From Cannabis sativa (Eukaryota > Streptophyta > Magnoliopsida > Rosales > Cannabaceae): 64,000 bases of DNA. Position numbers and translations under genes: made by a program. How positions within the stretch are numbered: the first letter of the stretch is position 1; every line of letters begins with the position of its first letter. This document shows, piece by piece, positions 48,328-60,461 of this stretch. The stretch covers positions 75,656,211-75,720,210 of the forward strand of contig NC_083604.1 in assembly GCF_029168945.1 (NCBI RefSeq), given 5' to 3'. The notes below the pieces were generated by a model that searched no databases, was not told the DNA's origin, and was given only the letters and a program-made list of their open reading frames with translations.

Positions 48328-51300
48328 ATTTTGTAAGTTGGAATGCCCGGGGTTTGGGGAACCCGAGTGCATTCAGGCATTTACGCTTGCTTGTTCATGA
48401 GCAAGCTCCCTGTGTTCTGTTCATTATGGAAACTAAATTACAGTATGGTAATATAGATAAGTTTCGTAAGCAGTTGCATTTTCCTAATGGTATTGAGGTT
48501 CCACGGCAGGGGCAAGGGGGTGGTCTTATGCTCCTTTGGAAGTCACATGTTACTCTTTCTATTAATAATTACTCTCTAAATCATATTGATTGTTTTGTCG
48601 AAAGTCATGATGGTCCATCTTTACATTTCACTGGTTTTTATGGACATCCGAGTGCATCTCAACGACATCTTACTTGGACATTATTGCGTCGATGTTCTGA
48701 TATTGCACCCTCCTCTCCTTGGTTCGTCCTAGGAGATTTCAATGAGATTATTTCTCATGATGATAAGATTGGTGGGCCTCGACGAAGTGATTCACAGATA
48801 AAGGCTTTTCGTGCTGTAGTGGATGCCTGTAAACTATCCCAACTTTCTTTTGATGGACAAAGGCCAACTTGGACGAATAAAAGTCATGGCAGTGGGCATG
48901 TAAAGGAACGACTGGACTATGGTTTCATCAATAATCAATGGGATTCTACATTTTTAATTCCATCTTTGCAGCACCTGGATTTTTATAGATCAGATCATAG
49001 AGCTCTCAAAGCTACTATCACGGCTAAATCTGATCAAACTGGAACTGTTGAATTCAAATCTCGGTTCCGCTTTGAAAAAATCTGGTTAAGGGAAGAAGCT
49101 TGTGCTGATATTATATTGGCAAACTGGAATCGGGGTGACAGCAGCCCATTGGTTCAGTTAACCAATAACATTTCTGACTGTGCATCGAATCTGCAGCAGT
49201 GGCATTACTCTACTTTTGGCAATCTGAGAAGGGAAATTAAGGATTCTCATAAACATGTAGCAGCACTTCAAAATTCATCAAGCACAGCTCCTGAACACTT
49301 TGCAGCACTTAAAAATTCGGAGCAGATACTAGATGATTTGTTAGCTAAGGAAGAAGATTATTGGCATCAAAGAGCTCGTATATCATGGATGAAATCTGGG
49401 GATTCTAATACAAAGTTTTTCCATCAACGTGCTAATTCAAGATCATCCAACAATCGAATCAAAAAATTAAAAGATGCAGCAGGAAATACTCAAACCAGTG
49501 AATCGGCTCTCATGACTATAATTTCAGATTATTTTCAATCTATTTTCACAAGCCACCAAGTTGATGATCATGCTATTAATTCAATTTTAGAAGTTGTCCC
49601 AACCATGCTTGATGAGAATGCAAGAGATATCATTTCTGCGCCATTTACTGCATCTGAAGTTTATACTGCTCTCCACTCAATGAGTGATGACAAAAGCCCT
49701 GGGAAAGATGGTATGTCAGTCATGTTCTTTACCAACTATTGGAATATTGTGGGAAGTTTAGTCACAGAATCGGTGTTGGAAGTTCTCAACAATGGTGCTG
49801 ATCCTACTCTCTTCAATAGCACTATAATCACTCTTATTCCAAAGGTTAAGAAGCCACAGTTTATAACTCAGTATCGACCAATCAGTTTGTGCAACGTACT
49901 CTATAAATTGGTTTCTAAGTCAATTGTGCTGCGATTGCAACCTTTCTTGCCATTGGTGATCTCTGAATATCAAAGTGCCTTCATGTCTCAACGATTGATA
50001 ACTGATAATGTTCTCATTGCTTTTGAGTTGTTGCACTCGCTGAAGAATCGAAAACGGGGTTCACAAGGGTATGCTGCAATCAAGCTCGACATGTCCAAAG
50101 CGTTTGATCGCGTGGAATGGAATTATATTGCTCAGATCATGTTGAAAATGGGGTTTGGAACCATTATTGTCAACCTTATTCTTCGATGCCTTCAATCAGT
50201 TTCCTATTCTTTTCTCTTGAATGGTAAGGTTCTGGGAGATTTGAAGCCATCTCGGGGAATAAGACAGGGGGACCCTCTCTCGCCCTACCTATTTCTAATT
50301 TGTGCAGAAGGACTCTCACGGCTGCTCCAATCAAAAGAAAACAATGGGTCTCTCTATGGGCTGAGAGTGTCAAGAACAGCTCCATCAGTATCTCATCTGT
50401 TTTTTGCTGATGATAGTGTTCTTTTTTGTCGAGCGAACCCCCAATCAGCTAGGTCTATTCAGCAAGTGTTGGATATCTATCATAGAGCTAGTGGCCAAGC
50501 AGTTAACCCAGACAAGTGTGTGCTATCCTTTTCTCCTAACACGAGACAATATCATCAAAATTACTTCCAACAACTTCTCAATATGCCAATTCAGCCTTGC
50601 CATGAAGAATATCTTGGGTTGCCTTCCTTCTCAGGCCGAGATAAGACTAGACTCTTTAGTGGTATCACTGATAAAATTTGGAAGCTATTAAGTAGTTGGA
50701 AGGAACAATTATTTTCTGCTGGAGGTAAGGAAGTGCTATTGAAAGCTGTAGTACAGGCAATTCCCACATATGCAATGAGTTGCTTTCGTTTGCCAGCCAC
50801 ACTGTGTCATCAAATTGAGAGCATGATGGCCAATTTCTGGTGGGGATCAACAGCTTCTGGTAATGCAATTCATTGGAAAAATTGGAATTCTCTTTGTAAG
50901 GCTAAGGTTCAAGGTGGGTTAGGCTTCCGAAATTTCATTGACTTCAATCAAGCTCTCCTAGCTAAACAAGCTTGGCGTTTATTGGAATCACCTAATTCTC
51001 TACTCAGTCGCATATTGCATCACAGATATTTTTTACATGGTTCTTTGCTTTCTGCTGGTTTGGGCAACTGTCCTTCACTTACTTGGAGAAGCATTGTATG
51101 GGGTAAAGAGCTTCTTGTTAAAGGCCTTCGATGGAGAGTAGGTACTGGTACTCAAATCAATTGCAAAACGGATCCTTGGCTTCCTGGACATACTGACTTT
51201 ACACCATTCAGCTTCATAGGCACTGATAGTTCTTTGCAAGTTGCTGATCTTATCAACTCCCATCGGCAATGGGATTTCTCAGCTGTTGCAGCTAATTTTG

Positions 51301-52418
51301 GACAGGCAGACATTGATAGAATTCTATCCATTCCACTTAGCATCTTCCCTAAGGCTGATATCCTCATTTGGAATGGTACAAATACAGGTTGTTACTCAGT
51401 CAAGTCAGGATATTATTTTGCAAATTCACTTGCTGAGCAACAAGACACGGGCAGTTCTAATACTTATGAGCATTGGTGGTCTAAATTCTGGAAATTGCAG
51501 CTGCCTTCCAAGCTTCGTATCTTTGTCTGGAAGGTGTTTCATAATGTATTACCTGTGGCTTCTGAATTGAACCGACGACACATTGCAGCCTCTCCTTACT
51601 GTCCATTGTGTAAACTTCAGCAAGAAACAATTCCACATGCTCTTTTCCTCTGCTCGAGGGCCAAAGAAGTATGGAAAATATCGAATCTAAACCTGAATTT
51701 CAAGCTAGCTGCTTCCTCTTCTGCTGAAGAATTTTTGCTCTATGTCTCGGGACACACATCCACACTTGAATTTGAGCAATTTCTTACCCTTTGTTGGAGT
51801 ATTTGGTTCGAACGAAATGCTGAATTCCATGATAAACCAGCAAAATGTCCTACTGCTATTAAAGATTTTGCACTGCAATATATTGCCAAATATCAATCAG
51901 TGCATGCTAAATCTAATGTTCCTTGTCCTGATGTTGCACCTGCTGCTCCTTTCCCAACTTCTACATCTGCAGCACCATCAGTTGATCCCTGGAAAGCACC
52001 ACCTCAAGGTACCTACAAACTGAATACAGATGCAGCCTTTGACAAAACTAATAAAATTATTGGAATTGGAGCTGTGTTGCGAGACTCCTCAGGTTTTATT
52101 AAAGCAGCCTTTTCCAAGTCCATTCACGGGTCTTACAAAGCTGAAGAAATGGAGGCTACTGCACTTGTTTATGCTCTACAATGGCTTCAAAGCATTGGTT
52201 TATCTACTGATTACATTGAAACCGATTCTTTGTTGGTAGTTCAAGGATTAAAAGTTGCTTCTCATTTTAATTCTGCTTTTCATACTGTATTAAATGATGT
52301 TAACTATCTTGTATCCTATTTCCCACGAGCACAAGTCTCTCATGTCAGGAGATCTGCTAATACTTATGCCCATGTTTTGGCTAAGTTTGCTCTTACGGTG
52401 GATACTGATTGTTCTTAG
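48324..52418 (+). CDS. LINE ORF2: endonuclease, reverse transcriptase and RNase H, 1364 aa
   Basis: Domains in order: APE-like endonuclease (about 1-235; MNFVSWNARGLGN, a METK glutamate, GDFNEI near 139 and SDH near 222); reverse transcriptase (about 455-735; KSPGKDGM, YRPISLCNVLYKLVSK, KLDMSKAFDRVEW, GIRQGDPLSPYLF, and the catalytic FADD at 694-697); zf-RVT (about 1060-1140; CPLCK...HALFLC from 1093); and RNase H RVT_3 (about 1225-1360; NTDAAF with D1236, AEEMEA, ETDSLLV, VRRSANTYAHVLAKFA). All recognisable catalytic residues are present and there is no internal stop, so the protein is predicted to be functional. Plant L1 elements of this type carry the RNase H domain that mammalian L1 lacks. 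Confidence 0.92.
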   Translation: MNFVSWNARGLGNPSAFRHLRLLVHEQAPCVLFIMETKLQYGNIDKFRKQLHFPNGIEVPRQGQGGGLMLLWKSHVTLSINNYSLNHIDCFVESHDGPSLHFTGFYGHPSASQRHLTWTLLRRCSDIAPSSPWFVLGDFNEIISHDDKIGGPRRSDSQIKAFRAVVDACKLSQLSFDGQRPTWTNKSHGSGHVKERLDYGFINNQWDSTFLIPSLQHLDFYRSDHRALKATITAKSDQTGTVEFKSRFRFEKIWLREEACADIILANWNRGDSSPLVQLTNNISDCASNLQQWHYSTFGNLRREIKDSHKHVAALQNSSSTAPEHFAALKNSEQILDDLLAKEEDYWHQRARISWMKSGDSNTKFFHQRANSRSSNNRIKKLKDAAGNTQTSESALMTIISDYFQSIFTSHQVDDHAINSILEVVPTMLDENARDIISAPFTASEVYTALHSMSDDKSPGKDGMSVMFFTNYWNIVGSLVTESVLEVLNNGADPTLFNSTIITLIPKVKKPQFITQYRPISLCNVLYKLVSKSIVLRLQPFLPLVISEYQSAFMSQRLITDNVLIAFELLHSLKNRKRGSQGYAAIKLDMSKAFDRVEWNYIAQIMLKMGFGTIIVNLILRCLQSVSYSFLLNGKVLGDLKPSRGIRQGDPLSPYLFLICAEGLSRLLQSKENNGSLYGLRVSRTAPSVSHLFFADDSVLFCRANPQSARSIQQVLDIYHRASGQAVNPDKCVLSFSPNTRQYHQNYFQQLLNMPIQPCHEEYLGLPSFSGRDKTRLFSGITDKIWKLLSSWKEQLFSAGGKEVLLKAVVQAIPTYAMSCFRLPATLCHQIESMMANFWWGSTASGNAIHWKNWNSLCKAKVQGGLGFRNFIDFNQALLAKQAWRLLESPNSLLSRILHHRYFLHGSLLSAGLGNCPSLTWRSIVWGKELLVKGLRWRVGTGTQINCKTDPWLPGHTDFTPFSFIGTDSSLQVADLINSHRQWDFSAVAANFGQADIDRILSIPLSIFPKADILIWNGTNTGCYSVKSGYYFANSLAEQQDTGSSNTYEHWWSKFWKLQLPSKLRIFVWKVFHNVLPVASELNRRHIAASPYCPLCKLQQETIPHALFLCSRAKEVWKISNLNLNFKLAASSSAEEFLLYVSGHTSTLEFEQFLTLCWSIWFERNAEFHDKPAKCPTAIKDFALQYIAKYQSVHAKSNVPCPDVAPAAPFPTSTSAAPSVDPWKAPPQGTYKLNTDAAFDKTNKIIGIGAVLRDSSGFIKAAFSKSIHGSYKAEEMEATALVYALQWLQSIGLSTDYIETDSLLVVQGLKVASHFNSAFHTVLNDVNYLVSYFPRAQVSHVRRSANTYAHVLAKFALTVDTDCS

Positions 52419-52517
52419 TTGGAGGAATTTCCATCTCCACTGATGACTATTATGTAATTTTATCATAAATTAATATAATAGTCCTTTTCTCAAAAAAAAA
52501 AAATTAATAGATGAAAT

Positions 52518-53479
52518 ATCACTCTAAATTTATATATGACGTTTTTTTTTAAAAAAAAAATCTATCTATTATAAAATTCAAATCCATACTTTTAACTATT
52601 TTTAAAACAAAATATTTTAAACTATGCTACATAAAAAAATGTTATCAAGTCCCCACGTATTTAAACAAATTTTATTAATCTAAATCTATAATTGAAAGAA
52701 AGGTTTTTCTATCATGTTATTTTTAGTGTATTATGGATTGTATATATTTCTCTTTGTAATTTCTTTTAAGAAGAATCGTATAATTATATTTGTATATATA
52801 AACATACATATATAAATTACACTTTTTGTTTTGAAGGATAAAAATTGAATGTTAAATAGTATGTCATTATATAATTTTAGAGTGTTAATTGACTACTTGG
52901 AGATTAATATTTGTTGTCACAATAAGAATATAACAGAATTATTTCAGAGATTATTGTCAATTGTCACTATAAAAATGTAGTGAAATTATTTGCAGCGAAA
53001 TATACTCACAGCAAAAAGTATCTTTGTTTTCATGGGTGGACACTGAACATCAAATAACAAGAGTTTGGAAATACTATATATTGTTGTCGCTCTTTGCGCC
53101 GGTGTACTTCTATTCATCAATTTACAATTATTTTTAACTTATTTCACAGTATAGAGGCTATTATTATTATTTTGTGGAAGTTGTGAATCTTGAGACTTTT
53201 TATAAATTATGTTTTATTTTTGGACTATATCATATAATTTATAAACTTAGTTTTTCTAATAAGAGTATCTTGTAGTATAATAGACCTTAAATTTTTATGT
53301 AGAAACTATAGACATTAATGTATATAGAGTCTTAAAAAAGTTAAAACTTAAGTGAGAGTAAGTCATAAAATTGTGGACATTAATGTATATGTACATCAAT
53401 TAAGTATATACAAAAGTATATATATATATCAAAAATTGACATTACTATATCAGTTAAATATTTCTTGATCAATTATGAC
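52518..53479. other. AT-rich spacer after the LINE
   Basis: Before the LINE insertion this DNA lay directly upstream of the NLE1 core promoter. It is AT-rich and has no recognised gene or site II motif. Whatever distal promoter elements NLE1 had would now be about 6 kb away. Confidence 0.4.
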
Positions 53480-54310
53480 CATGGTAGAAGCACACAATTA
53501 TTTATTATTTCAATATTCACAATCAGAAATAAATTCTCCACATAGCGACAATAGTACCCTACTAACCCAAAGAAACTTGAAACGTTAGTAACATTTTTTG
53601 GTACATTCTATAGTATATAATAGAGTCTACTTTTGTAGAATTTGCAGTGATACCATCGTGAGAGATTACATGTCTTAAGAATTTGATCTCAGTCATCCAA
53701 AAGTCACACTTCTCTTTTTTAGCATATGAATGATGATCCCTCAAGGTGTGTAAGTGTTCAGCATAATCCTTACGTATTTTAGAATACACCAAGATATCAT
53801 CAATGAATATCACTACAAACTTATCCAGTAAGTCTAAAGACTCTATTCATGAGATTCATAAATACAGTAGGTGCATTCGTTAATTCAAATGTCATCACAA
53901 AAAACTCAAAGTGTCCATAACGTGTTTTGAAAGCAGTCTTTGGGATATCTTATTCTCTAATCCTTAAGTGACGATAGCGTAACCTCAAGTCATTCTTTCA
54001 AAAGAAATTTGAACCTTCAAATTGATCAAACAACTCATCTATCATCAATTAGGATACTTTTTTTAAAATGTAAATTGATGATTCAATTTTTTATAATTGA
54101 TATAAAGTTGCAAAAATGATCCATCAACCTTCTTAGCAAATAAAACTAGAGTTTCCAATGAAAAGTACTATTTATATTATTGATGTTACATTTATCCATT
54201 AACTACCTAATATATTATGTCTCAATTCAGCCAACTCTATTAGTGTCATGTGATAAGGCGAAATAGAAACATGTTAAGATCTGAAAATCAAATCAATGTA
54301 AAATTTGATC
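53480..54310 (-). pseudogene. Degraded Ty3/gypsy reverse transcriptase fragment
   Basis: Read on the minus strand with several frame changes, the order is [65 protein letters not shown] (the catalytic YxDD-type motif), EKCDFWMTEIKFLRHVISHD and FLGLVGYYCRYVEN. This is the standard gypsy RT sequence order from finger to connection region. Stops and frameshifts are spread throughout, and no LTR, protease or integrase could be tied to it. It is an old dead copy. Confidence 0.82.
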
Positions 54311-54538
54311 TCCTTATTAAGATAGTAATCCCAATATATCTTCCGAATATGTTTTCGGAAAGCCTCTAATCACTAACATTCAAGGAAACTAGTTTAAAGT
54401 CCTAGACCCACCATCGAATCCAAATAAATTCCCATAGCACTCTATGTTTCTTTTCCCACCTAAACATGTTTTTAGGATGAGATTTTGCCTTACTACAACA
54501 TTGTTGGGTGAATATTACTATGAAATCATTATTGGGAG

Positions 54539-55438
54539 TGTTGGATTAAACCTCCACTTACACTGATATTAGACTCAATACACTTTAATACAAAGGACAG
54601 AAAAGGAATTACAAGTAAAAGCCCTAAGTTGGCCTTCGGCCTCTAAAATCCCTAACAGAAATTAGTTAGAATGGATTTGGTTAAATCCACACCTAACTAA
54701 TTTCTGTAACTACCTAACTAACACATGCAGAAATAAAAACCAGAACCCTAGATCTATATATACCTGCATCAACACCCAGATCTATACGGTTGAGTGATTT
54801 CTTCAAGATCCAGGTTTTGAACACTTGAAGAAAGAGAGATTGATGCTCGTACATGCACAAGAACAAAAGAGAAAGTTAGTACAGTTTGAGAGAAAGGGAT
54901 AAAACACATTATATGTAAAACTAAAGAGATTACCAGTCGAAAAACCATACCTGTGACTTGGAATCTCCATCTTTGTACTTCTGATCATTGAAATAGTGGA
55001 ATCGAGCTCTCAACTTTGAGGAGCAGCTCAAATGGAGACGTAGCCAATTTTATTGGTGAACTTCGGGAAAAATCTAGTGTATTCTAACTTAAATCTTTCT
55101 GGTTTTGTGTGTGTGAGTGTGTTTAGATCAGATCATTGTAGATCTGATCTTGTTGTTGTGTTTGTGTTTGGATTTCTGGGTTTGCTAGGGTTAGGGTTCG
55201 AGTTTCTCAGAGAGAAACTCTCTGCTAGGGTTTCGAGTAAGACAAAGAGTGAGGGAGTGAATGAGAAGGTTCTCGAATCCTTCTTTGGTTTTGTTCAAAG
55301 ACAAAACGAAGCCGTTTTGGGGGACTGACTTTGAAAAGTCAGTGGAACAGTGAAAGGTTGAAATTGACCTTGGAAATTGATTAGTTTTGTTTTGTTGGTG
55401 TAGGGTAAAATTGTAAATGGCAATTTAAATTTCCTACA
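54539..55438. mobile_element. Solo LTR, 900 bp, upstream of psbO
   Basis: It runs from TGTTGGATT to TTTCCTACA; the terminal heptamers TGTTGGA and TCCTACA are inverted repeats with one mismatch. The flanks GGGAG (54534-54538) and GAGAG (55439-55443) match at four of five bases, an aged 5-bp duplication. A plus-strand TATA-like sequence (CTATATATACC, about 54753) lies inside. Open frames within (e.g. 55053-55328) have no known domain. It ends 571 bp before the psbO start codon. Confidence 0.62.
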
Positions 55439-55770
55439 GAGAGGTAAATGAGTAATTCTATAATAGATTGGTATTTAGATAACGTAATTTTTTAATTCAA
55501 GTATATATATGATTATGATTAGCTTCTTAATTATGAGTATAGAATTACCCTAAAAAAAGCTAATTAAATTACTGCTTAAACAATAATATATCAAAGTAAT
55601 TAGTAAAGATCAATGACAATTTAAATAAGAGTGAAGTGATGAATGAATAAGAACCACATAACAATCATGTGGTGCATTTCATTTGAAGAGTCCACAATCT
55701 AAACTAGCTAGGCTTAAGTTAACAAACAGTCTGACCACAGAGTATCTTTATCCCCAAACAAGGACTTAGC

Positions 55771-55841
55771 CCACGTGGCAAACACAAGAAAGAAACTAAT
55801 GCATTTAGCTTGAAGTAGCCAATGAGAGAAGACCTTATCCT
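55771..55841 (+). promoter_or_regulatory. G-box, CCAAT and I-box elements of the psbO promoter
   Basis: CCACGTGG (55771-55778), a CCAAT box (about 55819) and CTTATCC, the reverse complement of an I-box GGATAAG (55834-55840), lie 170-240 bp before the psbO start codon. G-box plus I-box pairs are classic light-responsive modules of nuclear photosynthesis genes. Confidence 0.6.
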
Positions 55842-56009
55842 ATCCATTATCTCAGCTTAAAAAATAAGTGTACTATATCCACTCTCTCCACACAAACACA
55901 CCTCTCTCTCTCTCTTGCCACTTTTCAATTACTTACTCTGTTTTTTCAGTTAGGACAATAGAAAAACAAGAAGAAAAGAAGAAGAAGAAGAAGAAAGGTG
56001 TAACCAATC

Positions 56010-57865
<1,856 letters not shown>

Positions 57866-58689
57866 ATCAATATTAGTTTCTCTTTGAATGAATCAATCAA
57901 TGAATCAATGAATAATTTCTCTTTTTTTTTATCATTGTTATTATGTTGTAAGTTTTATGAGATTTTTGGGTTTTTATTGTTATTCCAAAGGTGTTTTTTT
58001 CTCTGCTTTAACTTTTGTTAATTTTGCCTTGTAAAAACTAAAACCCATCTCTCTCTCTCTCTCTTTTCTCTTACAACTACTCAAAGAGGAACTTGTTTGT
58101 GTTGTATATTATAATTATCATCTTCTTCCTTTTTATTGGCTTTAATGCTAAATATCGTTTTAAAAGTAATTACAATATTATAAATGTCAATATTATGAAC
58201 CATTGTTTTTATTATTTTTTTTACCTTTTGTTTCAAATGAGACAAATATTGATTTTTATAGTTTAGATATTAACTTGTTTTATGCATCAAAATTTCAAAT
58301 ATAAGCTTAATGCATGTCATAACACGAAAAGTTCGAAAATTACAAGTAAGTACAAACACCCTATATTAGTCCGAAATTATAAAACGTTAAAAAAATTTAA
58401 TAATAATAGTAATAAATATGTATTAATTAATTATAAATAAATTAAAATATAATAAAACTCAAATATAACACCGAATATTATAATTATATAATTGAAACTA
58501 TTAAAAAATATAAAATTAAAACTACTTTAAGTTTTAAATATTTATTAGTAAATATTCAAATTTTAATAATTCTAACGATTTTTTTTTATATATATATATT
58601 TAATTGTTTATAAAATATTATTGGAAAATTGTTAAAAAATAATTGAAGCTAGAAAAAAAACATATAGTTTAGAAAAATACTTAAGTAGA

Positions 58690-58726
<37 letters not shown>

Positions 58727-58980
58727 AATTACATACTTATGTGAAAATAATTAGAATTAAATATTAAATAAAAACTGATCATTATGAGTATTTTAGATTA
58801 AAAAAAAAAATAAATTTCGGTTATATCATTATGAGTATTTCTCTTCCTTTATATAGTCAAAGTCTTAAGTTTTAGTTTCCCTTTTTTAAATAAAACATTT
58901 ATTAATTTAATTAAATAAATAAATAGAAACAATTGTCATTAAGAGTATAATTGACATTTTAAATATATTTTCTTGCGTCT
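57866..58980. other. psbO 3' flank and AT-rich spacer
   Basis: The psbO 3' UTR is followed by AT-rich sequence with many A/T runs, including a pure T tract of about 30 at 58696-58724. No gene is visible. The left end of the second LINE lies somewhere near 58970. Confidence 0.45.
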
Positions 58981-59163
58981 TGTCATATGACATGGTATGA
59001 GTGTTTTGAAGTTTTCTCTGGTATGAGTGTATGAGTGTATCTCTGGTTTATGTTTAATTGTTTATTTGTTTCGATCAAAGGTTTATTCTGGTATTGGTGG
59101 TCTTTTAACTGGTTCTATTGGCTATCCTACTGTCTAGCTTTTGTGTTTTATTGTCTTGTAAGA

Positions 59164-60447
59164 ATGAATACCGTTCCCAACTTGGAAGACCAATATGCAG
59201 CCCTGAACATTGAAGAAGTTGAGGAAGAGGGATTACTCTTTGAAGGGGAACATGACGAGGCCTTTGAGATAGATGATAGATGGTGCTTGGTGGGACGTTT
59301 TCTCACTCACAGATCGATTGACTTTCAAGCAATGCAAAATAAAATGGCACAACTATGGCAACCGGGGAGAGGAATGTATGTGAAAGAATTAGAGAACAAT
59401 CTGTATTTGTTTCAATTTTATCATGAAGTGGACATTGAACGGGTTAAGGAAGGAAGCCCACGGACTTTCGACCGAGTTCCTTTGTTATTTGAGCGACTCA
59501 AACAAGGCGAAAATCCCAGATCAGTACCTCTTAATCGGATTGATTTCTGGGTACAGCTTCACAATTTGACAACGGGTTTTATGTCGGAACAAGTGATTCG
59601 GGGACTGGGTAATTATCTTGGGGAATATGTCAAATCGAATCCTAACAACTTTGTTGGTGTTTGGAGGGACTATCTGCGGATTCGTGTAAAAATCAATGTC
59701 ACTCAGCCACTAAAAAGGAAAAAGAAACTGATTAAACAGGGAGGATTCAGTTGTCATGCTCTGTTCAAGTACGAGGACCTTCCAACCTTTTGCTTCATCT
59801 GTGGAGTTCTTGGACACTCCGAGAGGTTTTGCGATCGTCTCTTTGATACTCCCTATGACCAGCTAGAGAAGCCTTATGGTCTAGAGATGAAAGCACTCCC
59901 AAGACGAAGGAATTACGCTGCTGGTGCGAGATGGTTGAAACCAGGAATTGCCACTAAGTCCGGCGGTGCTTCTTCCTCCGGCCACTCAACTGTATCCAAT
60001 CCCATTAATGCTGTATTTTCGACAGCCCAACAAAGCAGTAAATCAGGGTGCGGTCAACATGGGATAAATCAAGCACAAAATCTGGGATTCAATCAAAATA
60101 AATCAATCAATGCAACCAATCAAGCTACAAGAAATATGGAAGAAGACTCCCCACTTTTGAATGAGAGGCCGAATATGGAAAGTGTGGGAAAGGAGCAATT
60201 TCAAACTGAAGAAGGGGGGGCTGATATGACGAATCCAATTAATAATGAGGAGGCTCTTCTTATTATAGAAAGTAAGAGAAGGAGAATGGGCTTTGCCAAT
60301 CAAAGTGGGTTTTTGGTTATGGAAAACGTGGGACATGAGACAAATGTGAAAAATACCACTGGGCCTACAGATTTAATAGATGTGGATATGGATGCTGAAG
60401 TAAATGGTAGTACAAAAAACTTGTTTGGGGCGGGTTCTGGTTCATAG
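59164..60447 (+). CDS. LINE ORF1: DUF4283 and CCHC zinc-knuckle protein, 427 aa
   Basis: The DUF4283 region (about 35-190; DDRWCLVGRFLTHRSIDF, LFQFYHEVDIERVKEGSP, NRIDFWVQLHNLTTGF, GLGNYLGEYVKSN) is followed by CFICGVLGHSERFC, a C-x2-C-x4-H-x4-C zinc knuckle at about 206-220, and a Ser/Asn/Gln-rich tail. It is the RNA-binding ORF1 of plant L1 elements and is intact. The ATG at 59164 (MNTVPNLED) is chosen over upstream non-ATG codons in the same frame. It ends 14 bp before ORF2. Confidence 0.85.
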   Translation: MNTVPNLEDQYAALNIEEVEEEGLLFEGEHDEAFEIDDRWCLVGRFLTHRSIDFQAMQNKMAQLWQPGRGMYVKELENNLYLFQFYHEVDIERVKEGSPRTFDRVPLLFERLKQGENPRSVPLNRIDFWVQLHNLTTGFMSEQVIRGLGNYLGEYVKSNPNNFVGVWRDYLRIRVKINVTQPLKRKKKLIKQGGFSCHALFKYEDLPTFCFICGVLGHSERFCDRLFDTPYDQLEKPYGLEMKALPRRRNYAAGARWLKPGIATKSGGASSSGHSTVSNPINAVFSTAQQSSKSGCGQHGINQAQNLGFNQNKSINATNQATRNMEEDSPLLNERPNMESVGKEQFQTEEGGADMTNPINNEEALLIIESKRRRMGFANQSGFLVMENVGHETNVKNTTGPTDLIDVDMDAEVNGSTKNLFGAGSGS

Positions 60448-60461
60448 ACCCGCTAGGAATT

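Larger units (their letters stand above)
46612..52501 (+). mobile_element. Full-length L1-type LINE, 5890 bp, both ORFs intact
   Basis: The element is flanked by a perfect 16-bp duplication AATTAATAGATGAAAT (46596-46611 and 52502-52517), begins directly after the left copy and ends in a short poly(A) tail. It contains a 249-bp 5' UTR, ORF1 and ORF2 overlapping by four bases, and an 81-bp 3' UTR. Perfect duplications, no 5' truncation and no stop codon in either frame show a recent insertion by target-primed reverse transcription. It lies head-to-head with NLE1. Confidence 0.95.
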
